Below, in pieces: positions 43,555 to 52,801 of a DNA stretch of 64,000 nucleotides. Every line of letters begins with the position of its first letter. The first letter of the stretch is position 1. The notes beneath the pieces are model-generated. The model was not told the origin of the DNA and did no database searches. It was given only the letters and a program-made list of their open reading frames with translations. The position numbers were made by a program, and so were the translations under genes. Source of the stretch: Rhizobiaceae bacterium (GTDB lineage Bacteria; Pseudomonadota; Alphaproteobacteria; Rhizobiales; Rhizobiaceae); assembly GCA_029212415.1 (NCBI GenBank), contig JARGOF010000002.1:258877-322876 (forward strand), given 5' to 3'.

Positions 43555-43926
43555 TCAGTCGAAATCAGCTTCCTGATATTCCGTCAAATGCATGTAATCG
43601 GAACGCAGGGGTGCGAAGACATCCAGATTGACCGCGACTTCGTCTCCAAGTGCCTCTCCGCAATGCACAACGTCAGGCGGAATGCGCAAGACTTCGCCAG
43701 CGCCCACTTCAACCACGTCATCACCGATTTCAAAGCGCACGCGCCCCGAAAGAATGAAGGCCAGTTGCTCAAAGGGGTGTGAATGAGGCTTTTTCTCCAT
43801 GCCTGGCTCCAGCCAGTTCATGACCATCATTGCATTGTCTCCCCGAAAGGCGGTTCGCGAGACACCCTCGCGAACCACTTCCTTGGGAAGACGGCTCCAT
43901 TGGTAGACCTTTGGTGCCGTCGCCAT
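43555..43926 (-). CDS. Cupin domain-containing protein within the TRAP operon
   Basis: A 123-residue single-domain cupin. The metal-binding first motif is EKKPHSHPFEQLAFILSGRVRFEIG, with two histidines and a glutamate, and the second motif region is GEVLRIPPDVVHCGEAL. It starts three bases after dctP's stop, so both are translated from one message. Small cupins in catabolic operons act as isomerases, sugar-binding sensors or dioxygenase-like enzymes. Which applies here is unknown. Confidence 0.88.
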   Translation of the reverse strand: MATAPKVYQWSRLPKEVVREGVSRTAFRGDNAMMVMNWLEPGMEKKPHSHPFEQLAFILSGRVRFEIGDDVVEVGAGEVLRIPPDVVHCGEALGDEVAVNLDVFAPLRSDYMHLTEYQEADFD

Positions 43927-43929
43927 GGA

Positions 43930-44913
43930 TCATTCTCCCTTGGCGAAAGCGTCGTCAAACGCTGCGATCATCGGGTCTTTTGCGGCCCACATGACAACAA
44001 CCGGCTCGGTCAGCGAGCGCATGTTGTCGAGGTCTTCCAGCTTGTTGATGGTCACACCATTGGCTTCCAGAAAGGCAAGCGTGTCGGCTTCCTGGGAGGC
44101 GGCAAGCGCATAGGCTTCTGCCGTGGTCTCGCGTCCGGCCTCTTCAAAGGCTGCCTTGTCGGCATCGCTGAGGCGATCCCAGGCCGCGCCTGACATCATG
44201 ATGGCGCCGGGCCAGAAGTAGTGGCCGGTCATCGTGACTTTCTTGGCGGCATTGTAGAGGCTTTCCGACTGGATCGAGGACAGGTTGATTTCAACCGCGT
44301 CAATGGTTCCGGTTTCCAATGCGGAATAGACTTCACCATAGGCCATGCCGATCGGGTTGACGCCAATGGCTTCCCAGATGGCCTTGTGCAGCGGGATCGG
44401 CACAATGCGTGTTTTCAGTCCCGCGAAGTCTGCAACGCTTTTGACGTCCTTTTCACGCGACAGGAAGTGTCTCTGGCCGGCTTCGACGAAACCCAGGCCC
44501 TTGATGGACTTTGCATCCAGCGTCGCCAGCAGCTCCGCGCCCATGTCCGATGTCAGAGCATCCGAGAGCTGCTGATAGCTGCCAATCACAAATGGCTGCT
44601 GCAGCGCATCGAATGAACTCGCGCCGATGACCAGCGGCAGGGTGGCGGTGGAAACCAGCGCACCATCGATCAGGCCGATCTGCAGACCCTCAAGCAATTG
44701 CTTGTCGTCGCCGAGCTGGCGGTCTCCATAGACTTCAACAGCGACATTCCCGTTGGTCTTTTCGGCAACCTTCCTGGCGAAGATTTCCAGACCCTGATGG
44801 AAAACATGTTTCGATGAAGCCGCATGGCCCATCTTCAACGTCACCTCCTGAGCAGAGGCGGACATGGGAAACGCCAGAAGCGCGATTCCGGCAAATAAGG
44901 CGAGTTTATTCAT
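43930..44913 (-). CDS. dctP: TRAP transporter substrate-binding protein DctP
   Basis: A 327-residue periplasmic protein with a signal peptide (MNKLALFAGIALLAFPMSASAQ). The DctP motifs GDRQLGDDKQLLEGLQIGLIDGALVSTATL and the ligand-pocket region ADFAGLKTRIVPIPLHKAIWEAIGVNPIGMAYGEVYSALETGTIDAVE are visible; the arginine in LKTRIV is the usual carboxylate anchor, suggesting an organic-acid ligand. A GGGAGGA site fixes the start at 44913. It is the first gene of the TRAP-cupin-IclR-hyuAB operon. Confidence 0.93.
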   Translation of the reverse strand: MNKLALFAGIALLAFPMSASAQEVTLKMGHAASSKHVFHQGLEIFARKVAEKTNGNVAVEVYGDRQLGDDKQLLEGLQIGLIDGALVSTATLPLVIGASSFDALQQPFVIGSYQQLSDALTSDMGAELLATLDAKSIKGLGFVEAGQRHFLSREKDVKSVADFAGLKTRIVPIPLHKAIWEAIGVNPIGMAYGEVYSALETGTIDAVEINLSSIQSESLYNAAKKVTMTGHYFWPGAIMMSGAAWDRLSDADKAAFEEAGRETTAEAYALAASQEADTLAFLEANGVTINKLEDLDNMRSLTEPVVVMWAAKDPMIAAFDDAFAKGE

Positions 44914-45559
44914 GGTTTGGTTTCCTCCCAAGTTGTTTCACTGTGCAAAACACATCATCGTAGAGTGAAACATATTGTGATTATTGTCAATATGATCCGG
45001 TAAAAACCGAATTGGTGGCTGACTGGCACCGGTTACGTTCACTGGAAATGTCTGGTGAACAATATCGCGGCCGCATCATCGATTCAGAGGCATGCCGCCT
45101 GTGGAGAGGGTGTAAATGAATGAATGGATGGATTGGAAAGAGAAGCAGCGGCGACGGCGCTGCAAACGCCACAACAGGGTCCATCCTCGCGATGTTTTCT
45201 TCGGCAGATGTTCCTCGTGTCCTGATCGCCTTGCGCGATACAGATTTCGAATCAGCCGGGTGATGGCAGATCGGAAGCCCTTAAAAATGCGCGTGAAATT
45301 GCCGCCGATTGTCCACAGTTTTTCCACAGGATTGCATGTAATTGATGGTCATTCAGCCGTTTTTGCGCGTCTATGTCCGCACCGTCAGGCGAAAGAAAAG
45401 CTGCCTGTTGTGCGCCTTTTCGCGGGTTGACCTATGACCGTTGGACCTCTCGGGCGGATCATTTGTCCGCCAGGCAGACCGCAAAACAGCCATGATCAAC
45501 GAAACTGTTGCGCATTTCAAAAACTATGCATAAAGTGTCAGTAATTGAAAGGTTGTGAA
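44914..45559. other. Divergent intergenic region between two catabolic blocks
   Basis: About 650 bases without a supported gene. The left end is the dctP promoter region with inverted repeats. A further inverted repeat GTTCAC/GTGAAC lies at 45037-45060. Frames such as the 104-codon one at 45116 lack ribosome sites and family-like composition. The right end is the promoter of the XRE-cupin gene. Confidence 0.5.
44935..44971. promoter_or_regulatory. Inverted repeat, candidate IclR operator
   Basis: The arms GTTTCACT (44935-44942) and AGTGAAAC (44964-44971) are perfect complements with 21 bases between, about three helical turns centre to centre. It lies 22-58 bases upstream of dctP. A second shorter repeat ATATTG/CAATAT follows at 44972-44993. 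Confidence 0.5.
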
Positions 45560-46168
45560 ATGCGTGATCCAAGTCCTGTTCAATCAGAAGACCCGGTCCG
45601 GTTCGGCGCAGCCGAGCTGCGACGTCTGGGGCGTTACCTTCACGAACAGCGCAAGGCAGCAGGACTGACCTTGCAAATCCTGTCCGAACGGGCCGAGGTT
45701 GGCGTGGCGTCGATCCGGGCTTTGGAGGCAGGGCGCACATCGCCAAGCCTGACGACTGTGCTGCGCGTCGTGGGGGCTTTGGGTTTGACCATCGACCGGG
45801 TTGTTGCCGAAGCAATGGCGACAGATGCGCGTGTTGTTGTGACACGCGCCGCGAAATCCCATGGTCAGTCCGGTCAATCGCTGTCCGAAGGACTGGAGGA
45901 TGCGACGCTCAATGCACGCCGCGTCGAGCTTGCTCCCGGCGGCTTGTACAAATTGCCGTCGACGCTTTCGGAGGCGCCGTCTTTTTGCATGGTCATTGAT
46001 GGCACGCTCGTCGCTGCGACGGGTAAGGCGGATCGGGTGCGCCTGAGCGCCGGTGACAGCTATCTGGCGCGACCCGGCGAGGTTCAGGCCTGGGCCAATA
46101 CCGGAACTGAGCCGGCACATCTGATTTGCGTGTCTGACAGGACGCCACGCGACAATGGGACACGATAA
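45560..46168 (+). CDS. XRE family regulator with C-terminal cupin domain
   Basis: A 202-residue regulator. The helix-turn-helix is LGRYLHEQRKAAGLTLQILSERAEVGVASIRALEAGRTSPSLTTVLRVVGALGL, followed by a cupin_2-like sensor domain (about 110-195). The ATG at 45560 has AAAGG upstream. It precedes hyuA by 19 bases on the same strand and likely regulates the following operon, sensing a small carboxylate or ring compound. Confidence 0.88.
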   Translation: MRDPSPVQSEDPVRFGAAELRRLGRYLHEQRKAAGLTLQILSERAEVGVASIRALEAGRTSPSLTTVLRVVGALGLTIDRVVAEAMATDARVVVTRAAKSHGQSGQSLSEGLEDATLNARRVELAPGGLYKLPSTLSEAPSFCMVIDGTLVAATGKADRVRLSAGDSYLARPGEVQAWANTGTEPAHLICVSDRTPRDNGTR

Positions 46169-46187
46169 TCCTATGGAAGGAATACGA

Positions 46188-48314
46188 ATGGCCGGGACCG
46201 GCGAAACGAGCTATCTGGTAGCAACCGATGTCGGGGGCACTTGCACCGATACGGTTATCTTTGGCACCGATGGTGTCATTCATATCGGCAAGGCGCTGTC
46301 GACGCCGCCGGACTTTGCAACCGGCGTGTTGAATTCCATTGTTTCGGCAGCGGATCCGATGGGGCTCACCCTGGAAGAGCTGCTGGGGCGTACGCATCTT
46401 TTCATTCACGGCTCGACCGTGGTGGACAATGCGGTGCTGACGCGCGACGGCACGCCAACGGGGCTGCTGACCACGCAGGGGTTCGAGGATACGCTGCATG
46501 TGACCCGCGGCGCCTACGGTCGCTGGTCGGGGCTCACCGAGGAGCGCATCAAGAACCCGGTCCAGACCGACCGCGCACCGGCGCTTGCTCCGCGTGATGC
46601 AGTTGTGGGTATTCCCGAACGGATGGATTGCGACGGCGCTGTTGTGCTGCCTCTGGATGAGGCGGCGGTAGAGCAGGCCGTGCGTTTTCTGGTCAATGAA
46701 AAGCAGGTTGGCGCCATCGCAGTGTCGTTCCTGTGGTCCTTCCTCAATGCTGATCACGAACGCCGGGTTCGTGACATTATCAATCGTGTGGCGCCCGGTG
46801 CCTATGTCACCCTCTCCTCCGATATCGCTCCGAATCTGGGCGAATACGAACGCACCTCGACCGCAGTGATTAACGCCTATGCGGGTCAGATCACCAATGA
46901 CTACCTGACCTCGCTGCAAGGCCTGCTGGCGGAAAAAGGCTATGATGGCGCCACCATGGTCATGCAGGGATATGGTGGATTGCTGCCGGCAGCCGAGGCT
47001 GCTGATCGCGCCGTGGGCATGATCGAATGCGGACCGGCTGCAGGGGTGATCGGGGCCAAGTTCCTCGGCGACCTGATGGGCGATCCGGACGTGATTGCGG
47101 CGGATATGGGTGGCACGACCTTCAAGGTCGGCGTTATCCAGGACGGCAAGCTTGAATATGCGCGTGAGCCGATGGTGGATCGGTTTCATTACCTTGCGCC
47201 AAAGATCGAAGTGGTTTCGATCGGTGCTGGCGGCGGCAGCATCATATCGGTTGATCCGCGCACCAAAGTGCCACATGTCGGACCGCGAAGCGCGGGTGCG
47301 CGACCGGGGCCTATTTGCTATGGACAGGGCGGTGAGGAGCCGACGCTGACCGACGTCATGCTGTTGATCGGCTATATGGACCCGGGGCAGTTTTTGAACG
47401 GGTCAATAACCCTGGATCGTGAAAAGGCCGAGCGCATCTTCAAGGAAAAGATCGCCGATCCGTTGGGTATGACCACGCAGGAAGCTGCCATCGGAATCTA
47501 CCGGATCGCCAGTGCGCAGATTACCGACCTGATCCGCGAGATCACGGTTGAGCGAGGCCTTGATCCACGCGACTTCGTGCTGCATTCCTTTGGCGGATCT
47601 TGCGGTATGCTGGCCGCGGCCTTCGGGCAGGAACTGTCGGTGCGCCGGGTGGTTATTCCCTATACGGCGTCAGTCAATTGCGCTTTCGGCCTCGTTTCGG
47701 CGGATGTGGCGCATGAATATTCCGTCACCCAGAACCTGCCTGCAACAACCAGTGCCGCCCAGATCAATGCCATCTTCGCGCCAATGGAAGAGCGGGCTCG
47801 CGCACAGCTTGCCGCCGAGGGTATTGAACCGGACCGAATGCGGATGGAGTGGTCGGTCGATCTGCGCTACTCGCGCCAGGTTCACGAGGTAACCACCGAA
47901 GTGGCCGCCAATACGCCGCTTGATGATGCAGGTGCGGCGCGGCTGGTGGACGATTTCGAAGCGCTCTACGAACGCAAATATGGTCGTGGGTCGGCCTATC
48001 GCGAGGCCGGCATAGAAATGACCATGTTCCGCCTGACGGCGCGTGGTCTGATGCCGCGCCCGACCCTTCCCGCGGAAGAAGAAGGTTCGGCCGATGCTTC
48101 TGCAGCGCTGATCGGCAACCGCGAGATCTATGTCGAAACCAAGGGCGGCATGGCGCCGGGCGACATCTATGATTTCAACAGGCTACAGCCTGGCAACAGT
48201 TTGAAGGGGCCGGCCGTGATCCATACGCCGATCACCACCATTGCATTGCCTGACCGGATGACCGCCAGAATGGACCGCTGGCGCAATATTGTGGTCGAAT
48301 TCGATGCAGATTGA
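46188..48314 (+). CDS. HyuA-type ATP-dependent hydrolase/carboxylase subunit
   Basis: A 708-residue protein with the phosphate loop ATDVGGTCTDTVIFG, LFIHGSTVVDNAVLTRDG, ADMGGTTFKVGVI and VSIGAGGGSIISVDPRTK. AAGGAA precedes ATG 46188. It is followed by HyuB-like and zinc-ribbon genes, an A-B-gamma order found in acetone and acetophenone carboxylases as well as in hydantoinase-related enzymes. It is clearly divergent from the HyuA at 38746-40824. Confidence 0.9.
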   Translation: MAGTGETSYLVATDVGGTCTDTVIFGTDGVIHIGKALSTPPDFATGVLNSIVSAADPMGLTLEELLGRTHLFIHGSTVVDNAVLTRDGTPTGLLTTQGFEDTLHVTRGAYGRWSGLTEERIKNPVQTDRAPALAPRDAVVGIPERMDCDGAVVLPLDEAAVEQAVRFLVNEKQVGAIAVSFLWSFLNADHERRVRDIINRVAPGAYVTLSSDIAPNLGEYERTSTAVINAYAGQITNDYLTSLQGLLAEKGYDGATMVMQGYGGLLPAAEAADRAVGMIECGPAAGVIGAKFLGDLMGDPDVIAADMGGTTFKVGVIQDGKLEYAREPMVDRFHYLAPKIEVVSIGAGGGSIISVDPRTKVPHVGPRSAGARPGPICYGQGGEEPTLTDVMLLIGYMDPGQFLNGSITLDREKAERIFKEKIADPLGMTTQEAAIGIYRIASAQITDLIREITVERGLDPRDFVLHSFGGSCGMLAAAFGQELSVRRVVIPYTASVNCAFGLVSADVAHEYSVTQNLPATTSAAQINAIFAPMEERARAQLAAEGIEPDRMRMEWSVDLRYSRQVHEVTTEVAANTPLDDAGAARLVDDFEALYERKYGRGSAYREAGIEMTMFRLTARGLMPRPTLPAEEEGSADASAALIGNREIYVETKGGMAPGDIYDFNRLQPGNSLKGPAVIHTPITTIALPDRMTARMDRWRNIVVEFDAD

Positions 48315-48327
48315 AAAGGAATCCACC

Positions 48328-50148
48328 ATGGACCCGATGACATTCTCGATTATTCGTCACAGACTTTTCCGCATCGTGGATGAGGCCGTGATTACGCTAA
48401 AACACGTCTCGGGCAGCGCCATCACCAATGAGGGGCACGACCTGATGGTGTCGCTTTACCGTGCGGATGGCACGCTGCTGATGGGCGGCGTGGGGTTTCT
48501 GCACCACTTGACCAGCGCTGCCGAGGCCTGCAAATCGATCATTCGCCGCTTTGAAGGCGATATCCACGAAGGTGACATCTTTCTGCTGAATGATCCCTAT
48601 ACGGCGGCTTTGCACACTTCGGATATCTATCTTGTCTCGCCGATCCATCATGAAGGTCGTTTGGTGGCCTGGAGCGCATGTTTTGTCCATGTCTATGACA
48701 TCGGTGCGGTCAATCCGGGTGGCTTCGCGCCGCAGGCTCCCGATATCTATACCGAAGGCTTCAGCTCGCCGGGGATCCGGCTGGTGGCTGGAGGTGAGAT
48801 GCGCCAGGATGTGCTGGATACGATCCTGAATATGGTGCGCTCACCCGAGATGGTGACGCTTGATCTGCGCTCGATGATTGCCTGCAACAACGTCGCACGC
48901 GACCGGATGCAGTCCCTGATGACAAAATATGGGGCCAAGGAGGTCGACGGCGCCTGTGCCGAACTCGTCAACCAGTCTGAAGATCTGTTCCGCGCCCGGT
49001 TGCGTGAGTTGCCGGACGGGCAATGGCAGTCGCGGCAGTATCTGGACGTCAACGGCGATACCGCACGCGTCAACCTGACGATGACCAAAAAGGACGACCG
49101 ACTGATCTTTGATTTCTCGGGTTCCGATCCGCAAAGCCCTTACAGCATCAACTGCACCAAATGGGCGTCTCTGGGCGGTCTTTTTGCGCCGCTCTTTCCC
49201 CTTCTGTGTTATGATATCACTTGGAACGAAGGGGTCTTGCGTCCGGTCGAGATGATTGCACCGGAAGGCAGTATCGTCAACTGCACCCGACCTGCTCCGG
49301 TTTCGGTCGCGACGGTGGGCGCCATACAATCGGTCAATAACGCCGCTTGTTCGACCATTGGCAAGATGTTGGGTGCGAGCGAGAAATATCGCAACCAGTC
49401 AACCGCTGTCTGGCATGCCAACCATTTCGCGATCTTCAAGTTTGGTCGCAACCAGAAGGGTGGCGATTCCATCGGCATCCTCACGGAAACCTTTGCTGGT
49501 GCAGGCGGCGCGCGGTCTTTTGCCGACGGTGTCGAGATCGGCGGCGAGATTCCCAACCCAATCAGTCGAATGGCCAATGTCGAAACCGTCGAGGCAGCCT
49601 TTCCCGTGCGCTATCTGTTCCGTCGCCGTGCGCCCGATAGCGGCGGTCCGGGCGAATATCGCGGCGGCACCGGCGGTGAGTTGGCGCTGGTGCCCCACAA
49701 GGCGCCGGACGGTGGCATCAATTATGTGATTTCCGGCAAGGGCTCACGCCATCCGATGAGTGAAGGACTGGCCGGCGGTTATCCCGGTGCGCCCAATTCC
49801 TATGTCTGGGTCAAGGCCCCGGAGGATGGCGCAAACACACCTGTGACAGCGGCGGGCGGACTGGACGCGATTTCCGGCACGCAGGAACGTGTGTCCTGGG
49901 GTGTCTATCCGCTGATGGGGCGCGATGCGCTCTATGTGCGCTGGAACGGCGGTGGTGGTCATGGCGACCCGATCGTGCGTGATCCCGAAGCGGTGCGCAG
50001 GGATGTCGCGGCAGGGCTGGTCACACTGCAAAGCGCCGGTGATATTTATGGCGTGGCGCTGCGTGATGGCGCGGTGGATGAAACGGAAACCATGGCGAAG
50101 CGCAAGTCCATCCGCAGCGCGCGTTTGCAACAGGAGGCGAGTGAATGA
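48328..50148 (+). CDS. HyuB-type hydrolase/carboxylase subunit
   Basis: A 606-residue protein, longer than the other HyuB here. FSIIRHRLFRIVDEAVITLKHVSGSAITNEGHDL, LNDPYTAALHTSDIYLVSPI, CTKWASLGGLFAPLFPLLCYDITWNEGVLRPVEMIAPEGSIVNCTRPAPVSVAT and the C-terminal WNGGGGHGDPIVRDPEAVRRDV match the family. GGA with suitable spacing supports ATG 48328 over 48289. It is followed by the small gamma-like subunit through an ATGA overlap. Confidence 0.9.
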   Translation: MDPMTFSIIRHRLFRIVDEAVITLKHVSGSAITNEGHDLMVSLYRADGTLLMGGVGFLHHLTSAAEACKSIIRRFEGDIHEGDIFLLNDPYTAALHTSDIYLVSPIHHEGRLVAWSACFVHVYDIGAVNPGGFAPQAPDIYTEGFSSPGIRLVAGGEMRQDVLDTILNMVRSPEMVTLDLRSMIACNNVARDRMQSLMTKYGAKEVDGACAELVNQSEDLFRARLRELPDGQWQSRQYLDVNGDTARVNLTMTKKDDRLIFDFSGSDPQSPYSINCTKWASLGGLFAPLFPLLCYDITWNEGVLRPVEMIAPEGSIVNCTRPAPVSVATVGAIQSVNNAACSTIGKMLGASEKYRNQSTAVWHANHFAIFKFGRNQKGGDSIGILTETFAGAGGARSFADGVEIGGEIPNPISRMANVETVEAAFPVRYLFRRRAPDSGGPGEYRGGTGGELALVPHKAPDGGINYVISGKGSRHPMSEGLAGGYPGAPNSYVWVKAPEDGANTPVTAAGGLDAISGTQERVSWGVYPLMGRDALYVRWNGGGGHGDPIVRDPEAVRRDVAAGLVTLQSAGDIYGVALRDGAVDETETMAKRKSIRSARLQQEASE

Positions 50149-50429
50149 GCGGTCAGGATCGAATATCAGCCTCGGTGGCTGTCAAGGAGGGCCAGGCAGT
50201 CTGTGCGGCTTGCGGGCATGATCTGGGGCCAGCGACGAAGCCGTGGAAGGACCATGCGCACCGGCGCGAAATCCCTTTGGCGCTGGCTGGCGGACAGGCC
50301 TATGATACCGGTCACGAAGGTGTCCTATTGCGGCATTTCTATTGTCCGGGCTGCGCCGCCTTGCTGGATACCGAAACCGCCATGGCCGGAGATCCGGCAC
50401 TGGATGACATTCTGGCGGCACGCGGATGA
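50145..50429 (+). CDS. Small zinc-ribbon subunit, acetone carboxylase gamma-like
   Basis: A 94-residue protein with two Cys pairs, CAAC near residue 20 and CPGC near residue 68, spaced as a zinc ribbon. The intervening ATKPWKDHAHRREIPL and LLRHFYCPGCAALLDTE resemble the gamma subunit of acetone/acetophenone carboxylases. Overlaps of four bases with HyuB and with the next regulator show tight coupling. Its presence favours a carboxylase-type complex over a simple hydantoinase. Confidence 0.8.
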   Translation: MSGQDRISASVAVKEGQAVCAACGHDLGPATKPWKDHAHRREIPLALAGGQAYDTGHEGVLLRHFYCPGCAALLDTETAMAGDPALDDILAARG

Positions 50430-51016
50430 GTGTCTGGCGCCTCCAGAGTACGCCGGCATTTGAGGGGTTGGGAGCCCGGTTGCGCGAATTGCGCCGGGCC
50501 CGCGGTTTGAGTCTCGACGATCTGGCAGCCATCAGCGGCGTTCCCCCAAGCACGATCAGCAAGATCGAAAACCGACAGATGAACCCCAGTCTGGTGCATG
50601 CAATCAACATGGCCGAGGCACTGAAAGAAAACCTGGGCTTTCTCATCGACGACAGGGTGGGCCGCGATGTGGCCTTCACCGTGGTGCGCAGCAACACCCG
50701 AGCCAAGCTCGATCTGCCGGAAATGTTACTGAGCCTGGAGGATCTGCATGGCGATTTCGCCCCCGGTATCCTTGAGGCGCGGCTGGGTACGATTACCGCG
50801 GGGGCTACATCCGGCGAGGAACCCATGCGCCATGCCGGTGAGGAATTGTGCCACGTTCTTGATGGCGCCATCCGATATATTGTGGACGGTCAACGCTTCG
50901 ATCTCGGGGTCGGCGACACGATCCAATTCAAATGCAGCGACCCGCATTTGTGGGGAAACATCGCTCCCGGAACGACCCGCGTATTGTGGGTCTTTTCCGA
51001 GGGGCCGAGCTTCTAA
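50426..51016 (+). CDS. XRE family regulator with cupin domain
   Basis: A 196-residue regulator. The helix-turn-helix is LGARLRELRRARGLSLDDLAAISGVPPSTISKIENRQMNPSLVHAINMAEALKENLGFLI, with a C-terminal cupin (MRHAGEELCHVLDGAIRYIVDGQRFDLGVGDTIQFKCSDPH). It is embedded in the middle of the carboxylase operon by ATGA overlap, a second regulator of the same architecture within 5 kb. One may respond to substrate and the other to product. Confidence 0.9.
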   Translation: MSVWRLQSTPAFEGLGARLRELRRARGLSLDDLAAISGVPPSTISKIENRQMNPSLVHAINMAEALKENLGFLIDDRVGRDVAFTVVRSNTRAKLDLPEMLLSLEDLHGDFAPGILEARLGTITAGATSGEEPMRHAGEELCHVLDGAIRYIVDGQRFDLGVGDTIQFKCSDPHLWGNIAPGTTRVLWVFSEGPSF

Positions 51017-51037
51017 ACAGACAGGAGGAATCCACCG

Positions 51038-51730
51038 ATGCATCAAGCCGGTATCCGCGAAGAAATCATCGAACGAGTTGTCGCACGGCGCGGCAAATTA
51101 CACCTTTACGACCAGTTCGATCCGGCACGCACAGCGGTGATCGTGATCGACATGCAAGGCACGTTCTGCGACGAGGGCAGTCCGGCAGAGGTGCCGCTGT
51201 CGCGGGCGATTGTCGAGCCCATCAACCGGCTCAACGCCTTTGTCCGCGATGCGGGCGGCCGCGTCATATGGGTCAACCACGCCAATCAGAGCACCGGTGA
51301 CGGGGGCAGTGACTGGCGCCAGTTCTTCGACAATTTCGTTGCCGACGATTTGCGTGCCCGCACCATTGAAAGCCTGTCTCCAGGCGGTGCCGGCCAGCAG
51401 ATATGGGCCGGTCTGGACGTCCGCAACGACGATATCTGTCTGCTCAAGAATCGATATTCGGCGCTTATCCCCGGTTCCTCAACGCTGGAACGGGTGTTGC
51501 GCAGCCTCAATATCAGCACCCTGCTGATTGCAGGCACCAAGACCAACATCTGCTGCGAATCCACGGCCCGCGACGCAATGATGATGGATTTCGACGTTGT
51601 GATGGTCTCGGACGCCACGGCCGCCTTGTCCGATGACGAACACCGCGCAACGCTGGAAACAATCATCCAGCAATTCGGCGATGTATTGAGCGTCGACGAG
51701 ATCGCGGAGCGCCTGACACAGAAAGACTGA
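51038..51730 (+). CDS. Isochorismatase-like cysteine hydrolase
   Basis: A 230-residue amidase-type hydrolase. The Asp-Lys-Cys triad is visible: Asp38 in VIVIDMQGTFCDE, Lys137 in CLLKNRYSALIPGSSTL and Cys172 in GTKTNICCESTARDAM. Relatives hydrolyse N-carbamoyl or primary amide groups (carbamoylsarcosine, ureidoacrylate, maleamate). AGGAGG lies before the ATG. In this operon it fits hydrolysis of an amide or carbamoyl intermediate. Confidence 0.9.
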   Translation: MHQAGIREEIIERVVARRGKLHLYDQFDPARTAVIVIDMQGTFCDEGSPAEVPLSRAIVEPINRLNAFVRDAGGRVIWVNHANQSTGDGGSDWRQFFDNFVADDLRARTIESLSPGGAGQQIWAGLDVRNDDICLLKNRYSALIPGSSTLERVLRSLNISTLLIAGTKTNICCESTARDAMMMDFDVVMVSDATAALSDDEHRATLETIIQQFGDVLSVDEIAERLTQKD

Positions 51731-51789
51731 CGACCAGAAGCAACACCACGGCGTAACAAACAGCGCCACAACTCAACCAGGAGTCTACA

Positions 51790-52758
51790 ATGTTTAGATC
51801 TGTCCTTATTGTCGCACTCACGATCGTGATGCCGCTTGTCGCGGTTCCGGCCTTTGCCGATACCTTGCGCATTGCACTCGTCCTGCCAGGATCCGTAACC
51901 GACGGCACCTTCAACTCTGCCGCCAACACCGGCATCCAGAGCGCCAAGGAGAAATACGATATTGAGGTCTCGGTGCGTGAGAACACGGATTTCGCCGAGA
52001 TATCCGAGGTGCTGTTAAGCTATGCGCGCGAAGGTTATGACGTTGTCATTGGCCACGGGTTCCAATTTGCCGAACCGGTGATGGAAATACACGCCGACTA
52101 TCCAGACACCTGGTTCATCGTGAACGCTGCGCAGGTTGCTGCGGAACCCAATGTCGCCTCATTCGACAATCGCTGGGGTGATGCGGGGTATATCGCAGGC
52201 ACCGTCGCCGCGATGGTGACGCAGACCGGAACGATTGGCCATATCGGTGGTATCCCGGTTCCAGTCATCGAGGACTACAATGCCGGTTTTGCCAAAGGTG
52301 CAGCGTCAGTCCGTGACGACGTGAAGGTCCTGTCGGCCTATGTAGGATCATTTTCCGACATCGCCCGCGGCGCCGAGATCACGACATCGCTGATCGAACA
52401 GGGTGCCGATGTTGTCACTTCCACAGGCAATGAAAATGTGGTGGGGACCATTCAGGCTGCCGAAAAAGCCGGCGTGATGGCAATCGGCACAGCTTTTGAC
52501 AGTTACGAGGCAGCGCCAGATACAATCGTGACAACGGCATTGATAAACATGGGTGAAAATATCGACCAAGCTGTCGGCAAGGTGATCGACGGTAGTATCG
52601 AGCCCAAGGTCTATGTCCTTGGCCTGAGCGAAAATGGTATCGGCCTGGCCCCGTTTCGCGGGCGTTTCGAAACGATGCTGAGTGATGCACAGAAGGCCGA
52701 TATCGATCAGATGCTGGCCGATATCGAAAGCGGCAAGGTTACGGGCCAGCCGGAATGA
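51790..52758 (+). CDS. BMP family ABC transporter substrate-binding protein
   Basis: A 322-residue periplasmic protein of the BMP/PnrA family, which bind purine nucleosides or related rings. The signal peptide (SVLIVALTIVMPLVAVPAFA) has no lipobox cysteine. Family features are LPGSVTDGTFNSAANTGIQSAKEKY, EGYDVVIGHGFQFAEPVMEI, FDNRWGDAGYIAGTVAAMVT and GTIGHIGGIPVPVIEDYNAGFAKGA. ATPase and two permease genes follow. The ligand could be a nucleobase-like or other heterocycle. Confidence 0.92.
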   Translation: MFRSVLIVALTIVMPLVAVPAFADTLRIALVLPGSVTDGTFNSAANTGIQSAKEKYDIEVSVRENTDFAEISEVLLSYAREGYDVVIGHGFQFAEPVMEIHADYPDTWFIVNAAQVAAEPNVASFDNRWGDAGYIAGTVAAMVTQTGTIGHIGGIPVPVIEDYNAGFAKGAASVRDDVKVLSAYVGSFSDIARGAEITTSLIEQGADVVTSTGNENVVGTIQAAEKAGVMAIGTAFDSYEAAPDTIVTTALINMGENIDQAVGKVIDGSIEPKVYVLGLSENGIGLAPFRGRFETMLSDAQKADIDQMLADIESGKVTGQPE

Positions 52759-52801
52759 AGCTGATCTGTCGTGCGGGCCGCAGAGCGCAGGCCTGGTCCG
52801 C

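Noticed and set aside
45116-45430. 104-codon plus-strand frame in the 650-base gap
   Set aside because: Arg/Cys-rich low-quality translation, no ribosome site, and no similarity pattern recognised.
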